Positions 53,193-63,172 of a DNA stretch of 64,000 nucleotides are shown in pieces. Made by a program: the position numbers and the translations under genes. The notes below the pieces were generated by a model that ran no database searches, was not told where the DNA came from, and saw only the letters and a list, made by a program, of their open reading frames with translations. This stretch comes from Nocardioides terrigena. GTDB taxonomy: Bacteria; Actinomycetota; Actinomycetes; Propionibacteriales; Nocardioidaceae. Position 1 is the first letter of the stretch. Each line of letters begins with the position of its first letter. The stretch is from positions 558,001-622,000 of the forward strand of contig NZ_PZYY01000001.1 in NCBI RefSeq assembly GCF_003047265.1, in the 5' to 3' direction.

Positions 53193-53769
53193 CGCCCAGC
53201 GCAAGGCGGCGTCGACGAAGATCGTGATCGCCGGTGGTTTCGGCGTGGGCAAGACGACGCTGGTCGGCTCGGTCTCCGAGATCCAGCCGCTGCGTACCGA
53301 GGCCCTCGTCACCAACGAGTCGGAGGGTGTCGACGATCTCGCCGCGGTGCCCGCCAAGTCGACCACCACCGTGGCCATGGACTTCGGACGTCTCACCCTT
53401 GCCGAGGACATCGTCCTCTACCTCTTCGGAACGCCGGGCCAGCGCCGCTTCTGGTTCATGTGGGACGACCTGTGCCTGGGCGCGATCGGGGCGATCGTCC
53501 TGGTCGACACCGCCCGCCTGGACGAGTCGTTCTCGCCGCTGGACTACTTCGAGCACAAGGGGCTGCCGTTCATCGTGGCGGTCAACCAGTTCGAGGGCGT
53601 CCAGCAGTACTCGCTCGACGAGATCGCGAACGCCTTGGCACTGCCCCCCGAGGTGCCGATCATCGCGATCGACGCGCGGGACCGCGAGTCGGCCAAGAGC
53701 GCGCTGCTGCGCGTCACCGAGTATGCACTCCAGAAGCTGACCGCCCAGCTGTCCGTGGGAGTCCACTGA
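53173..53769 (+). CDS. cvnD: CvnD, conservon GTP-binding protein
   Basis: 198 residues. Small GTPase: G1 IVIAGGFGVGKTTLVGSVSE (Gly20-Lys-Thr about 27), G3-like VLYLFGTPGQRRFWFMW, G4-like IVAVNQFEG (NxxD replaced by NQFE). Family members switch with CvnB/CvnC and respond to CvnA. The GTG at 53173 is preceded by AAAGGA at 53161. Fourth gene, overlapping cvnC. Confidence 0.92.
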   Translation: MDFAPTSAQRKAASTKIVIAGGFGVGKTTLVGSVSEIQPLRTEALVTNESEGVDDLAAVPAKSTTTVAMDFGRLTLAEDIVLYLFGTPGQRRFWFMWDDLCLGAIGAIVLVDTARLDESFSPLDYFEHKGLPFIVAVNQFEGVQQYSLDEIANALALPPEVPIIAIDARDRESAKSALLRVTEYALQKLTAQLSVGVH

Positions 53770-53770
53770 C

Positions 53771-54583
53771 ATGTCGACCACGACTCGCGCCCGCCGTACG
53801 GCGTCCGGCATCGCCCTCCTCGCGGTGGTCCTGACCGCCGCGGGGTGTGGCGGCACCAGCACGGCGGCCAGCACCGACCCGGACCCGCAGGTCATCCGCG
53901 CGGGCTACCTGACGGTGTGCACGTCGCTGCCCTACGAGCCGTTCGAGTTCGAGCGCAACGGCGAGACGGTGGGCTTCGAGATCGACCTGGCCAAGGCCGT
54001 GGCCGAGGAGCTCGGCGTCGAGCCGGACTTCAAGAACGAGGACTTCGACGCCGTCCAGTCCGGGCAGCTGCTCAACGAGAACGCTTGCGACCTCGCGGCG
54101 GCCGGCCTCACCATCACCGGTGACCGGGCCCGCGTGCTCGACTTCTCAAGCCCGTTCTTCAACGCGGCCCAGGCGCTCGTCGTCACCGGCAACAGCGGCA
54201 TCAGCAACCTCGACGACCTGCGGGGCGGCCGCATCGCCGTCCAGGCCGGCACCACCGGTGAGCTCTACGTCACCGACAACGCACCGCGGAACACCCAGGT
54301 CGTCCCCTTCGACGACATCGGCGAGATGTCCAGCGCCCTCAACGGCGGCACCGTGGACGCCGGCGTCTACGACAACACCGTCGCCGGCTCCGCGATCAAG
54401 GAGTACCCCTCCTTCGAGATCGCCGCGGAGTTCGACACCGGTGAGCAGTACGGCATGGCGGTCAAGAAGGACGGCAACGTCGACCTGCTGCGCGTCGTCA
54501 ACCAGGTCCTCGCCGACCTCGAGGCCGACGGCGGCTACGACGAGCTCTACACCACCTGGTTCGGGACCAAGAAGAAGTCCTGA
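53771..54583 (+). CDS. Amino-acid-type ABC solute-binding lipoprotein (SBP_bac_3)
   Basis: 270 residues. A lipoprotein signal peptide ends VLTAAGCGG (lipobox A-A-G-C, Cys26). The mature part is SBP_bac_3: TVCTSLPYEPFEFERNGETVGFE with LAAAGLTITGDRARVLDFSS and GRIAVQAGTTGELYVTD. No permease or ATPase genes are nearby. It starts one base after the cvnD stop, so it is the fifth gene of the conservon operon. An SBP attached to a conservon suggests it presents a ligand to CvnA's periplasmic domain; this is inference from context. Confidence 0.88.
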   Translation: MSTTTRARRTASGIALLAVVLTAAGCGGTSTAASTDPDPQVIRAGYLTVCTSLPYEPFEFERNGETVGFEIDLAKAVAEELGVEPDFKNEDFDAVQSGQLLNENACDLAAAGLTITGDRARVLDFSSPFFNAAQALVVTGNSGISNLDDLRGGRIAVQAGTTGELYVTDNAPRNTQVVPFDDIGEMSSALNGGTVDAGVYDNTVAGSAIKEYPSFEIAAEFDTGEQYGMAVKKDGNVDLLRVVNQVLADLEADGGYDELYTTWFGTKKKS

Positions 54584-54598
54584 TCCGGTCCTACCGGT

Positions 54599-55666
54599 TC
54601 AGTCCGCCTGTACGGCGAGCAGCTCCCGCACGCGCGGGATGACCTCCTCGCCGTACAGGCGCACCGACTCCAGGCGCTGGTCGTGCGGCAGCGCCCCGAC
54701 GGAGTACTTGAGCTGGAAGCGGGAGAGCCCGAGCGTGGTGATGGACCACGCGATCTTGCGGGCCACCGTCTCGGGGGAGCCGACGAACATCGCCCCCTCC
54801 GGGCTCGCCGCCTGCTCGAAGGCGATCCGCGAGTAGGGCCCCCAGCCGCGCTCGCGGCCGAGCCGCGTGTAGAGGTCGGCCTGGTGCGGGTAGAGCTGCT
54901 CGCGCGCCAGCTCGTCGGTGGCGGCCACGTGACCGGGGGAGTGCATGCCGATCGGCAGCTCCTCGTGGCCGTACTCGGCCAGGGCCCGGCGGTAGAGGTC
55001 GGCGAACTGCACGAACCCGCGCGGCGACCCGCCGATCACGGCCAGCACCAGCGGCATGCCGTAGTGCGCCGCCCGGACGACCGACTCGGGAGTGCCGCCG
55101 ACGGCGATCCACGCGGGCAGCCGGCCGGCCGCGGTCGTCGGGTAGACCTGCTTGGCCTGGAGCGGCGGCCGGATCGTGCCCTCCCAGGTGACCGGCTGCT
55201 CGGACTGGAGCGCGGAGAAGAGGTCCAGCTTCTCGGCGAAGAGCCGGTCGTAGTCGTCGAGCGACAGCCCGAAGAGGCCGAAGGACTCGATGAACGAGCC
55301 GCGGCCCAGCTGCACCTCGGCCCGCCCCGGCGCGATCGCGTCGAGGGTGGCGAAGCGCTGGTAGACGCGGATCGGGTCGTCGGAGCTCAGCACCGTCACC
55401 CCGGTGCCGAGCCGGATCCGCTCGGTCTGTCCGGCGATCGCGGCCAGCACCACGTCGGGGGCCGAGATGGCGTAGTCGGCGCGGTGGTGCTCCCCGAGGC
55501 CGAGGTAGTCGACGCCGACCCGGTCGGCCAGCACCCCCTCGGCCACCACCTGGCGGATGACCTCGGCGCCGTCGCCGGGCCGGCCCTCGGGGTCGAGCGG
55601 CACGTCACCGAAGGTGTCGAGGCCGAGGGTCGGATGGGCGCGGGTGCCGAGGGCGTCGTACGACAT
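54599..55666 (-). CDS. LLM-class flavin-dependent oxidoreductase
   Basis: 355 residues. Luciferase-like barrel: MSYDALGTRAHPTLGLDTFG, DRVGVDYLGLGEHHRADYAI, IRLGTGVTVLSSDDPIRVYQ and IAVGGTPESVVRAAHYGMPL. Uses FMN or F420 with an alkane or similar substrate. The ATG at 55666 is decided by the leaderless box TAGCCT 7 bases upstream (55674-55679 on the minus strand). Convergent with the solute-binding gene; alone otherwise. Confidence 0.88.
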   Translation of the reverse strand: MSYDALGTRAHPTLGLDTFGDVPLDPEGRPGDGAEVIRQVVAEGVLADRVGVDYLGLGEHHRADYAISAPDVVLAAIAGQTERIRLGTGVTVLSSDDPIRVYQRFATLDAIAPGRAEVQLGRGSFIESFGLFGLSLDDYDRLFAEKLDLFSALQSEQPVTWEGTIRPPLQAKQVYPTTAAGRLPAWIAVGGTPESVVRAAHYGMPLVLAVIGGSPRGFVQFADLYRRALAEYGHEELPIGMHSPGHVAATDELAREQLYPHQADLYTRLGRERGWGPYSRIAFEQAASPEGAMFVGSPETVARKIAWSITTLGLSRFQLKYSVGALPHDQRLESVRLYGEEVIPRVRELLAVQAD

Positions 55667-55673
55667 GTCTCGA

Positions 55674-55679
55674 AGGCTA
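55674..55679 (-). promoter_or_regulatory. Leaderless -10 box of the LLM oxidoreductase gene
   Basis: TAGCCT on the minus strand, 7 bases before ATG 55666. Confidence 0.55.
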
Positions 55680-55737
55680 GGCCGTCGGTGGTCGTGTGCA
55701 CCCGCGCAGCTGCAGGCGCGCGAACCTCCAGGACCCC

Positions 55738-56457
55738 TCAGCGGCAGGGGGTGTCGCCGAGCCGGGCCAGCCCCTCGAGGTCGCCGGGGCCGTAGGAGGT
55801 GCGGGTGTTGGTCGGGTGCATCAGCTCGCCCGGGTCGTCCACGTGGCCGAGCCCGACGAGGTGCCCGAGCTCGTGGAGCACGACCGCCTCGAGGGGCTCG
55901 CGCGCGCCGGGGATCCAGTCCCGGACGTCGAACTGGTCGCGGTCGAGCGTGAGCACGCCGGTGGCGTACTGCCGCAGCCCGGGCCGCGGCTCGTACGCCG
56001 CGCTGCCGCCGAGCCCGATGACGTCGCCCTTCAGCGCGGGCACCTCCTCCGGGGTCGCCCACGCGACGAGGACGGGGGGCGGGTCGTTGGCGAGGAACCC
56101 CTCGTCGTACGACGCGGGGCGGGCGTCGCTCTCGCCCTCGTAGGAGAACTCCAGCCCGCTGGCGCGGCTGGTGGCCTCGACGGCGTCGTGGATGAGCGGC
56201 TCCCACTCCTCGGGCGCGCCGTCGGGGTTGACGACGTAGGGGATGGGCCGGCACGGGCTGTAGCCGACCGGGTCGTCGCTGCCGGGCTGCGTCTCGGCGA
56301 AGGCGAACGACCCCTCGCCCACGGCGTACTCCGGGATCTCGCGCAGCCGGTCGTCGCCGAGCCCGAAGAGCTCGCGCACCCGCGCCACCTCGTCGGCGGG
56401 GTGCAGGAGCACCACGCCACCGAGCAGGAGCGCGGTGATCAGCAGGCCCGGGATCAC
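55738..56457 (-). CDS. Matrixin-like zinc metalloprotease, membrane-anchored
   Basis: About 239 residues. One N-terminal helix (IPGLLITALLLGGVVLLHP) then an extracytoplasmic domain with the zinc signature VVLHELGHLVGLGHVDDPGE LMHP (HExxHxxGxxH plus the Met-turn LMH). Probably cleaves a secreted substrate. The start is uncertain: GTG 56457 is used because it directly precedes the helix; a longer frame would overlap the upstream membrane gene. Follows that gene by 30 bases. Confidence 0.75.
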   Translation of the reverse strand: MIPGLLITALLLGGVVLLHPADEVARVRELFGLGDDRLREIPEYAVGEGSFAFAETQPGSDDPVGYSPCRPIPYVVNPDGAPEEWEPLIHDAVEATSRASGLEFSYEGESDARPASYDEGFLANDPPPVLVAWATPEEVPALKGDVIGLGGSAAYEPRPGLRQYATGVLTLDRDQFDVRDWIPGAREPLEAVVLHELGHLVGLGHVDDPGELMHPTNTRTSYGPGDLEGLARLGDTPCR

Positions 56458-56486
56458 CGGGCCGTGGGCGGGACGGGGCGAGGCGC

Positions 56487-56840
56487 TCAGCGGGTGACCA
56501 GCCAGATGCCGACCACCGCCGGGACGAGCCCGACGAGCAGCCACGGGGTGATCGGGCGCCGGCCGTGGATGAGGAAGGCCAGGGCGACCGAGATGACCCC
56601 GAAGGCGCCGGCGATGAGGCACAGGCCGACCTCGGCACCGGGGCTCGGGTCGTCGAGGTAGAGCGCGGCGACGATCAGGCCGATCTGGAGGTGGAAGATC
56701 GTGGTGACCGCGAGCGCCGACATCACCCAGCGCTGGACGCGGCTGAGGGACTTCTCCTCCGACTCGCGCTGGTCGCGGGTCTGGCGCGGAGCGTTGGGGT
56801 CGATGAGGTGCCGCGCGCGGCGCGGCTGCTGCTCGGTCAC
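56487..56840 (-). CDS. Small membrane protein
   Basis: 117 residues. Acidic and basic cytoplasmic N-terminus (MTEQQPRRARHLIDPNAPRQ, RESEEKSLSRVQRWVMSALA) followed by three helices (VTTIFHLQIGLIVAALYL, EVGLCLIAGAFGVISVALAF, PWLLVGLVPAVVGIWLVTR). No family recognised. GTG 56840; precedes the metalloprotease gene on the same strand, which suggests a possible substrate or chaperone role, unproven. Confidence 0.68.
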   Translation of the reverse strand: MTEQQPRRARHLIDPNAPRQTRDQRESEEKSLSRVQRWVMSALAVTTIFHLQIGLIVAALYLDDPSPGAEVGLCLIAGAFGVISVALAFLIHGRRPITPWLLVGLVPAVVGIWLVTR

Positions 56841-56863
56841 CCCTCGAGTATCGCCCCTGCGGC

Positions 56864-58027
56864 CTAGACGCCCGTCAGCGCGGTGGCCGCGGCCTCGACC
56901 GCCTCGGGGGAGAGGACGTGCTCGATGGCCATCGCGGCCGCTCCGAGGACGCCCGCCTCGGCACCGGCGCGGCTGGTCTGGATCGCCAGGTGCTCGGTCG
57001 CCAGTGGCAGCGAGCGCTGGTAGACGACCTCGCGGATGCCGGCCAGCAGGTGCTCGCCGGCGGCGGAGAGCTGACCGCCGATGACCACCACGGAGGGGTT
57101 GATGACGTTGACCATGGTGGCGACGACGCCGCCGATGTCGCGACCGGCCTGGCGGACCACGTCGATGGCGTCGGGGTCGCCCGCCCGCACCAGGTCGACG
57201 ACGTCCTGGCCGGTGGTCGCGGGCACCCCGCGCGAGGTGAGGATCCCCGCCAGGGCGGGACCCGCGGCGACGGCCTCGAGGCAGCCCATGTTGCCGCAGC
57301 GGCAGCGCACGTCGTCGTGCCCCGAGACGTGGACGTGGCCGAGGTCGCCGGCGGTGCCCTGGGCGCCGCGCTGGAGGCGGCCGCCGGAGACGATGCCGCC
57401 GCCGATCCCGGTCGCGACCTTGACCAGGACCAGGTCGTCGACGTCGGACAGGTGCGTCTGCCGCTCGCCGAGGGCCATGATGTTGACGTCGTTGTCGATG
57501 AGCACGGGGACGGCGAAGTGCTCCTGCAGGAAGCCGGGGACGTCGTACCGGTCCCAGCCGGGCATGATCGGCGGGTTGATCGGGCGGCCCGTGGAGTGCT
57601 CGACGGGACCCGGGAGGCCGATGCCGATCGCGGCCAGGTCGTCGAGCCGTCGCGTCGCGCGCCGCAGCAGGGCGCGGATCGTCGTGACCACCCAGCCGAG
57701 CACGACCTCGGGGCCCTCGACGATGTCGATCCGCGCGGAGATCTCGGCGAGCAGCGCACCGGAGAGGTCGCTGAGCACGGCCCGGGCGTGCGTGGCGCCG
57801 ATGTCGACGCCCACGACGACGCGCGCGGCGGGGTTGAGGGCGAAGAGCGCGGGCGGTCGGCCACCGGTGGACTGGCCCCCGCCGAAGGGGGCGATGAGGC
57901 CCAGCCGCATCAGCGTGTCGATGCGCGCGGCCACCGTCGAGCGGGCCAGTCCGGTGGTCTCCGCGAGCTCGGAACGGGTCCACGGACGGCCGTCCCGCAA
58001 CAGCTCGAAGACGTCACCGGTGCGCAT
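56864..58027 (-). CDS. ROK-family transcriptional regulator
   Basis: 387 residues. N-terminal HTH (SELAETTGLARSTVAARIDTLMRLGL), then the ROK sugar-kinase-like domain: VVGVDIGATHARAVLSDLSG, GIGLPGPVEHSTG, IDNDVNIMALGERQTHLSDVD and the zinc-type Cys cluster CRCGNMGCLEA. Represses the divergent sugar importer until its ligand binds. The ATG at 58027 is chosen; 58051 would intrude on the operator. Divergent from the ABC genes with the repeat ACTTTTGT-n10-ACAAAAGT (58071-58096) between. Confidence 0.9.
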   Translation of the reverse strand: MRTGDVFELLRDGRPWTRSELAETTGLARSTVAARIDTLMRLGLIAPFGGGQSTGGRPPALFALNPAARVVVGVDIGATHARAVLSDLSGALLAEISARIDIVEGPEVVLGWVVTTIRALLRRATRRLDDLAAIGIGLPGPVEHSTGRPINPPIMPGWDRYDVPGFLQEHFAVPVLIDNDVNIMALGERQTHLSDVDDLVLVKVATGIGGGIVSGGRLQRGAQGTAGDLGHVHVSGHDDVRCRCGNMGCLEAVAAGPALAGILTSRGVPATTGQDVVDLVRAGDPDAIDVVRQAGRDIGGVVATMVNVINPSVVVIGGQLSAAGEHLLAGIREVVYQRSLPLATEHLAIQTSRAGAEAGVLGAAAMAIEHVLSPEAVEAAATALTGV

Positions 58028-58070
58028 GGCGGTCAGTAGACCACTTCCCACTTGTCACGTCTAGGTAGCA

Positions 58071-58096
58071 ACTTTTGTTAGGTCCTCGACAAAAGT
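58071..58096. promoter_or_regulatory. Operator of the sugar transport operon (ROK binding site)
   Basis: ACTTTTGT (58071-58078), 10-base gap, ACAAAAGT (58089-58096): perfect 8-bp inverted arms. It is A/T-rich in a GC-rich genome and sits between the divergent ROK and ABC genes; CACAGT (58110-58115) 7 bases before GTG 58123 could be the ABC -10. The spacing fits a dimeric ROK repressor. Confidence 0.65.
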
Positions 58097-58122
58097 GTGT
58101 GAGGCGTGCCACAGTGCTGCCC

Positions 58123-59690
<1,568 letters not shown>

Positions 59691-59694
<4 letters not shown>

Positions 59695-60704
59695 AGAACC
59701 GTCTCAGCTCCGTCACGTCGACCACGATCGTGTACGGCGTCCTGCTCGTCGCCATCGTCGCCGGCGCGGTCCTCACCGCCGTCAACGGCCGCAACTTCTT
59801 CAGCACCGGCAACATCGACAACATCCTGACGACCACCAGCATCCTGGGCTTCATCGCGATCGGCCAGACGCTGGTCGTGCTCGGCGGCTCGCTCGACCTG
59901 TCGGTGCCCTTCGTGGTCAGCCTGTCCAGCGTCGTCGGCGCCGGGATCATGGCCGGCGACCCGGGCAACATCGTGCCCGCCGTGGTGGTGACCCTGGCCC
60001 TCGCGATGGCAGTGGGCCTGGTCAACGGCCTGATCGTCACGTTCCTCAAGGTGCACGGCTTCATCGCCACCCTCGGCACCGGACTGATCATCTCCGGCTA
60101 CCTCGCCAGCAACTACAAGGGCAGCCACGGCAGCGCGCCGCTCGACTTCCGGCTGCTGGACGCCACCCGGATCGGCCCCGTGCCGGTCTCCACCCTGATC
60201 ATGCTGGGCTGCGCGGGCCTTGCGATCCTGATGCTGCGCCGCACCCGCCTCGGCCACCACCTCTACGCCGTCGGCGGCAACGCCGAGGTGGCCCGCCTCT
60301 CCGGCCTGCGCACCTCCGTTCCGGTCATCGCCGCGCACGTCATCTGCTCGGCGCTGTCCGCGGTGGCAGGGCTGCTCCTCCTCGCCCGGCTCAGCGTCGG
60401 CAACCCGACCATCGGCTCCCAGGGCGGCTACGACCTGATGTCGATCGCCGCGGTGGTGCTCGGCGGCACGCTGCTGGCCGGCGGCAAGGGCAACATCATG
60501 GGCACCCTCGCCGGGGTCGCGATCTTCGCCGTGATCGACAACGTCATGGGCGTCATGCAGGTCAACCCGTTCCTGCGCGACGTCGTCCGCGGGGTCGTGA
60601 TCGTGGTCGCGGTGGCGGTCTACGCCCGCCGCGAGCTCGACACCCGACCACCCCGCTTCGAACGCCCCACCGGACTCGACGCCGCCCTGCAGGAGGCACG
60701 ATGA
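59691..60704 (+). CDS. Sugar ABC transporter permease 1 (RbsC-like)
   Basis: 337 residues, about 8-10 membrane helices: IVYGVLLVAIVAGAVLTAV, VVVTLALAMAVGLVNGLIVT (EAA-type interaction region with the ATPase), STLIMLGCAGLAILMLRR and VVLGGTLLAGGKGNIMGTLA. CUT2 permeases pair with a second permease and a periplasmic binder. Starts GTG 59691, overlapping the ATPase by 4 bases. Confidence 0.9.
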
Positions 60705-61837
60705 GCACCGCCACCCCCTCGATCACCACGACCGAGACCCAGGCCCGTCCCGAGCTCCCCCTCCACCAGGGCAGCCTCGGCAGCCGGATCGCCGCTGGCC
60801 TCGCCACTCCGGGCGGAGCCGTCTTCGTCCTGGTCGGCGTCCTGCTCGTGTCGATCATGGTCTCCAACCCCAACTTCACCGACCCCGGTGCGCTGATCCG
60901 CTTCGCCGGTCGCACCGCGCCGATCGCCATCGCGGCCATGGGGCAGTACTACGTCATCGTCAGCGGCGAGTTCGACCTCTCGATGGGCGCGGTGATCGCC
61001 GCCCAGGTGGTGCTCGCCGGCAACTTCATCGGCCAGGACGAGGGCCGCATCATCCCCGGCCTGCTGCTGATGCTGGCCGTGGGCGCCCTGATCGGGATCA
61101 TCAACGGCCTCGTCACCACCTTGCTCAAGGTGCCCAGCTTCATCGTGACCCTGGGCATGATGCTGGCCCTGTCGGGACTGGTCCGCTACATCACCGGCGG
61201 CGCCGCCAGCGGCAACCCGGTCGACGCGTTCCGCGACATCGGTCGCGGTGGCATCGAGGACGTGCCGGTCGTCGACGTCATCCCCTACCCGCTCATCATC
61301 CTGGTCGTCGTCGCCACCCTGTCGGTCTGGCTGATGCGCCGTCCCTTCGGCCGCACCCTCATCGCCGCGGGCGACAACCCGGAGGCGACGCACTACTCCG
61401 GTGCCCCGCTGTGGTCCTACAAGACCCGGGCCTTCGTGCTCTCCTCGCTCTCGGCCACCGTCGCCGGCATCCTGCTCGTCGGGTACGCCGGGGTGCACCC
61501 CTCGGTGGGTGCCGGCTACGAGTTCACCGCGATCACCGCGGTCGTCCTCGGCGGTGTCGTGCTGGGCGGCGGCCGGGGCTGGGTCCTCTCCGCCGCGGCG
61601 GGCGCCTTCGCCCTCGAGCTCCTCTTCACCCTGCTGACCTCTCTCGGGGTCCCCTCCACGTGGAGGGACACGGTCCAGGGGCTGATCATCATCGCCGCCG
61701 TCGCCGTCTCGGCGCGTGCCTGGCAGGTCGGCCGCCGCCCGCGGCGTACGACCCCCACGGATCCATCCCGAGCAACACACATCGCAACACCTTCACCCAA
61801 CCAGCCCTCAACGGGCGCAACCACAGGAGAAAACTGA
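60701..61837 (+). CDS. Sugar ABC transporter permease 2 (RbsC-like)
   Basis: 378 residues, about ten helices. A longer N-terminus (1-45) precedes the same CUT2 pattern: AMGQYYVIVSGEFDLSMGAVIA, VTTLLKVPSFIVTLGMMLAL, FVLSSLSATVAGILLVGYAG and VVLGGVVLGGGRGWVLSAAA. The heterodimeric permease pair implies a specific sugar. ATG 60701 overlaps permease 1 by 4 bases; the binder follows with a 1-base overlap. Confidence 0.9.
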   Translation: MSTATPSITTTETQARPELPLHQGSLGSRIAAGLATPGGAVFVLVGVLLVSIMVSNPNFTDPGALIRFAGRTAPIAIAAMGQYYVIVSGEFDLSMGAVIAAQVVLAGNFIGQDEGRIIPGLLLMLAVGALIGIINGLVTTLLKVPSFIVTLGMMLALSGLVRYITGGAASGNPVDAFRDIGRGGIEDVPVVDVIPYPLIILVVVATLSVWLMRRPFGRTLIAAGDNPEATHYSGAPLWSYKTRAFVLSSLSATVAGILLVGYAGVHPSVGAGYEFTAITAVVLGGVVLGGGRGWVLSAAAGAFALELLFTLLTSLGVPSTWRDTVQGLIIIAAVAVSARAWQVGRRPRRTTPTDPSRATHIATPSPNQPSTGATTGEN

Positions 61838-63048
61838 TGCGCAGGACCATCAGGGGGACGCTCGCGTCCGCCGCAGTGCTGGCGGTGCTGGCTGGCTGCA
61901 GCACCGACGTCGAGGAGCCCGCCGACTCGACGGCCACCGAGTCCACGAGCGAGTCCGAGGAGGCGTCGGGCGACGAGGGAGAATGGTTCGTCCAGGCCGA
62001 CTTCGACGAGCAGGACGCGCAGCGCTCGGCGACCTTCGAGGGCGACGAGGCCGAGCCGTGGCTGCAGTACATCGACGGCGAGATGAGCGACACCTCGGAG
62101 TTCAAGTCCGACGGTGCCAAGAAGGTCTGCTTCGCCAACGCGTCGGTCAGCAACCCGTGGCGCCAGACCGGCTTCATCACCATGACCCAGCAGCTCGAGG
62201 CGCTGCAGGACAAGGGTGTCATCTCCGACATGGAGGTCCGTGACGCCCAGGACGACGACAACACCCAGCTCGCCGACATCGACTACTTCATCTCCGAGGG
62301 CAACTGTGACGCCTTCATCATCTCGCCCAACTCCACGGCGGCGATGACGCCGGGCGTCGAGCGGGCCTGCGAGACCGGCAAGCCGGTCGTCGTCTTCGAC
62401 CGTGGCGTCGAGACCGACTGCGCCACCTCGTTCATCCACCCGATCGGTGGCTACGCGTGGGGCATCGACACCGCCGAGTTCCTCTCCGACAACCTCGAGG
62501 AGGGCGACAAGGTCGTCGCGCTGCGCATCCTGCCCGGCGTCGACGTGCTCGAGACCCGCTGGGCCGCCGCCGAGAAGATCTTCGAGGAGAACGGCATCGA
62601 GGCCGAGGACTTCTTCACCGGCGCCGACCCGACCGAGATCAAGAAGATCATCACCGACGCGCTCAACCAGGGCGAGGTCGCCGGTGTGTGGATGGACGCC
62701 GGTGACGGTGCCGTCGCGGCCATCGAGGCGTTCGAGGACGCCGGCGTCGACTACCCCGTCATGACGGGTGAGGACGAGATGAGCTTCCTGCGCAAGTGGG
62801 AGGACACCGGCCTGAACGGCCTGGCGCCCGTCTACTCCAACTTCCAGTGGCGCACCCCGCTCCTGGCGCTGGAGAAGATCTTCGCCGGCGAGGAGGTCCC
62901 GAAGGAGTGGGTCCTGCCGCAGACGCCGATCACCGAGGACGAGCGTGCCGAGTACCTCGAGGCCAACGACGGCATGCCCGACGGTCACTACGCCAAGTTC
63001 GGTGGCGAGGACCTCCCCGGCTTCCCCGAGGCCTGGCAGGACCGCTGA
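61837..63048 (+). CDS. Sugar ABC transporter substrate-binding lipoprotein
   Basis: 403 residues. Signal peptide with lipobox AVLAGCSTDVEE (Cys21). Periplasmic-binding-protein type I fold: VCFANASVSNPWRQTGFITM, IDYFISEGNCDAFIISPNST, GKPVVVFDRGVETDCATSFI and GVWMDAGDGAVAAIEAFEDA. A Ser/Glu-rich linker (22-50) follows the lipid anchor. Preceded by AGGAG in CAGGAGAAAACTG. Completes the importer: ATPase, two permeases and binder under one ROK regulator. Confidence 0.92.
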   Translation: MRRTIRGTLASAAVLAVLAGCSTDVEEPADSTATESTSESEEASGDEGEWFVQADFDEQDAQRSATFEGDEAEPWLQYIDGEMSDTSEFKSDGAKKVCFANASVSNPWRQTGFITMTQQLEALQDKGVISDMEVRDAQDDDNTQLADIDYFISEGNCDAFIISPNSTAAMTPGVERACETGKPVVVFDRGVETDCATSFIHPIGGYAWGIDTAEFLSDNLEEGDKVVALRILPGVDVLETRWAAAEKIFEENGIEAEDFFTGADPTEIKKIITDALNQGEVAGVWMDAGDGAVAAIEAFEDAGVDYPVMTGEDEMSFLRKWEDTGLNGLAPVYSNFQWRTPLLALEKIFAGEEVPKEWVLPQTPITEDERAEYLEANDGMPDGHYAKFGGEDLPGFPEAWQDR

Positions 63049-63080
63049 CCCGGCCTGACCCGAGCTGATCCCATCTCCAT

Positions 63081-63120
63081 GGCCGGCCGGCCACGAACCC
63101 CACGTCGTGGCCGGCCGGCC
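63081..63120 (+). terminator. Strong hairpin between the binder and the epimerase genes
   Basis: GGCCGGCCGGCCACG (63081-63095), 10-base loop, its exact complement (63106-63120). A 15-bp GC stem without a T-run. It may reduce read-through, so the epimerase can be expressed at a lower level from the same promoter. Confidence 0.75.
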
Positions 63121-63172
63121 CCACCACACCGGCAGTGCACCGCACTGCACCCTCACCAGGGAGGACGTCTCC

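Noticed and set aside
63081..63120. Riboswitch before the epimerase gene
   Set aside because: Only a simple GC stem is visible with no secondary conserved structure; a terminator or attenuating hairpin is sufficient.
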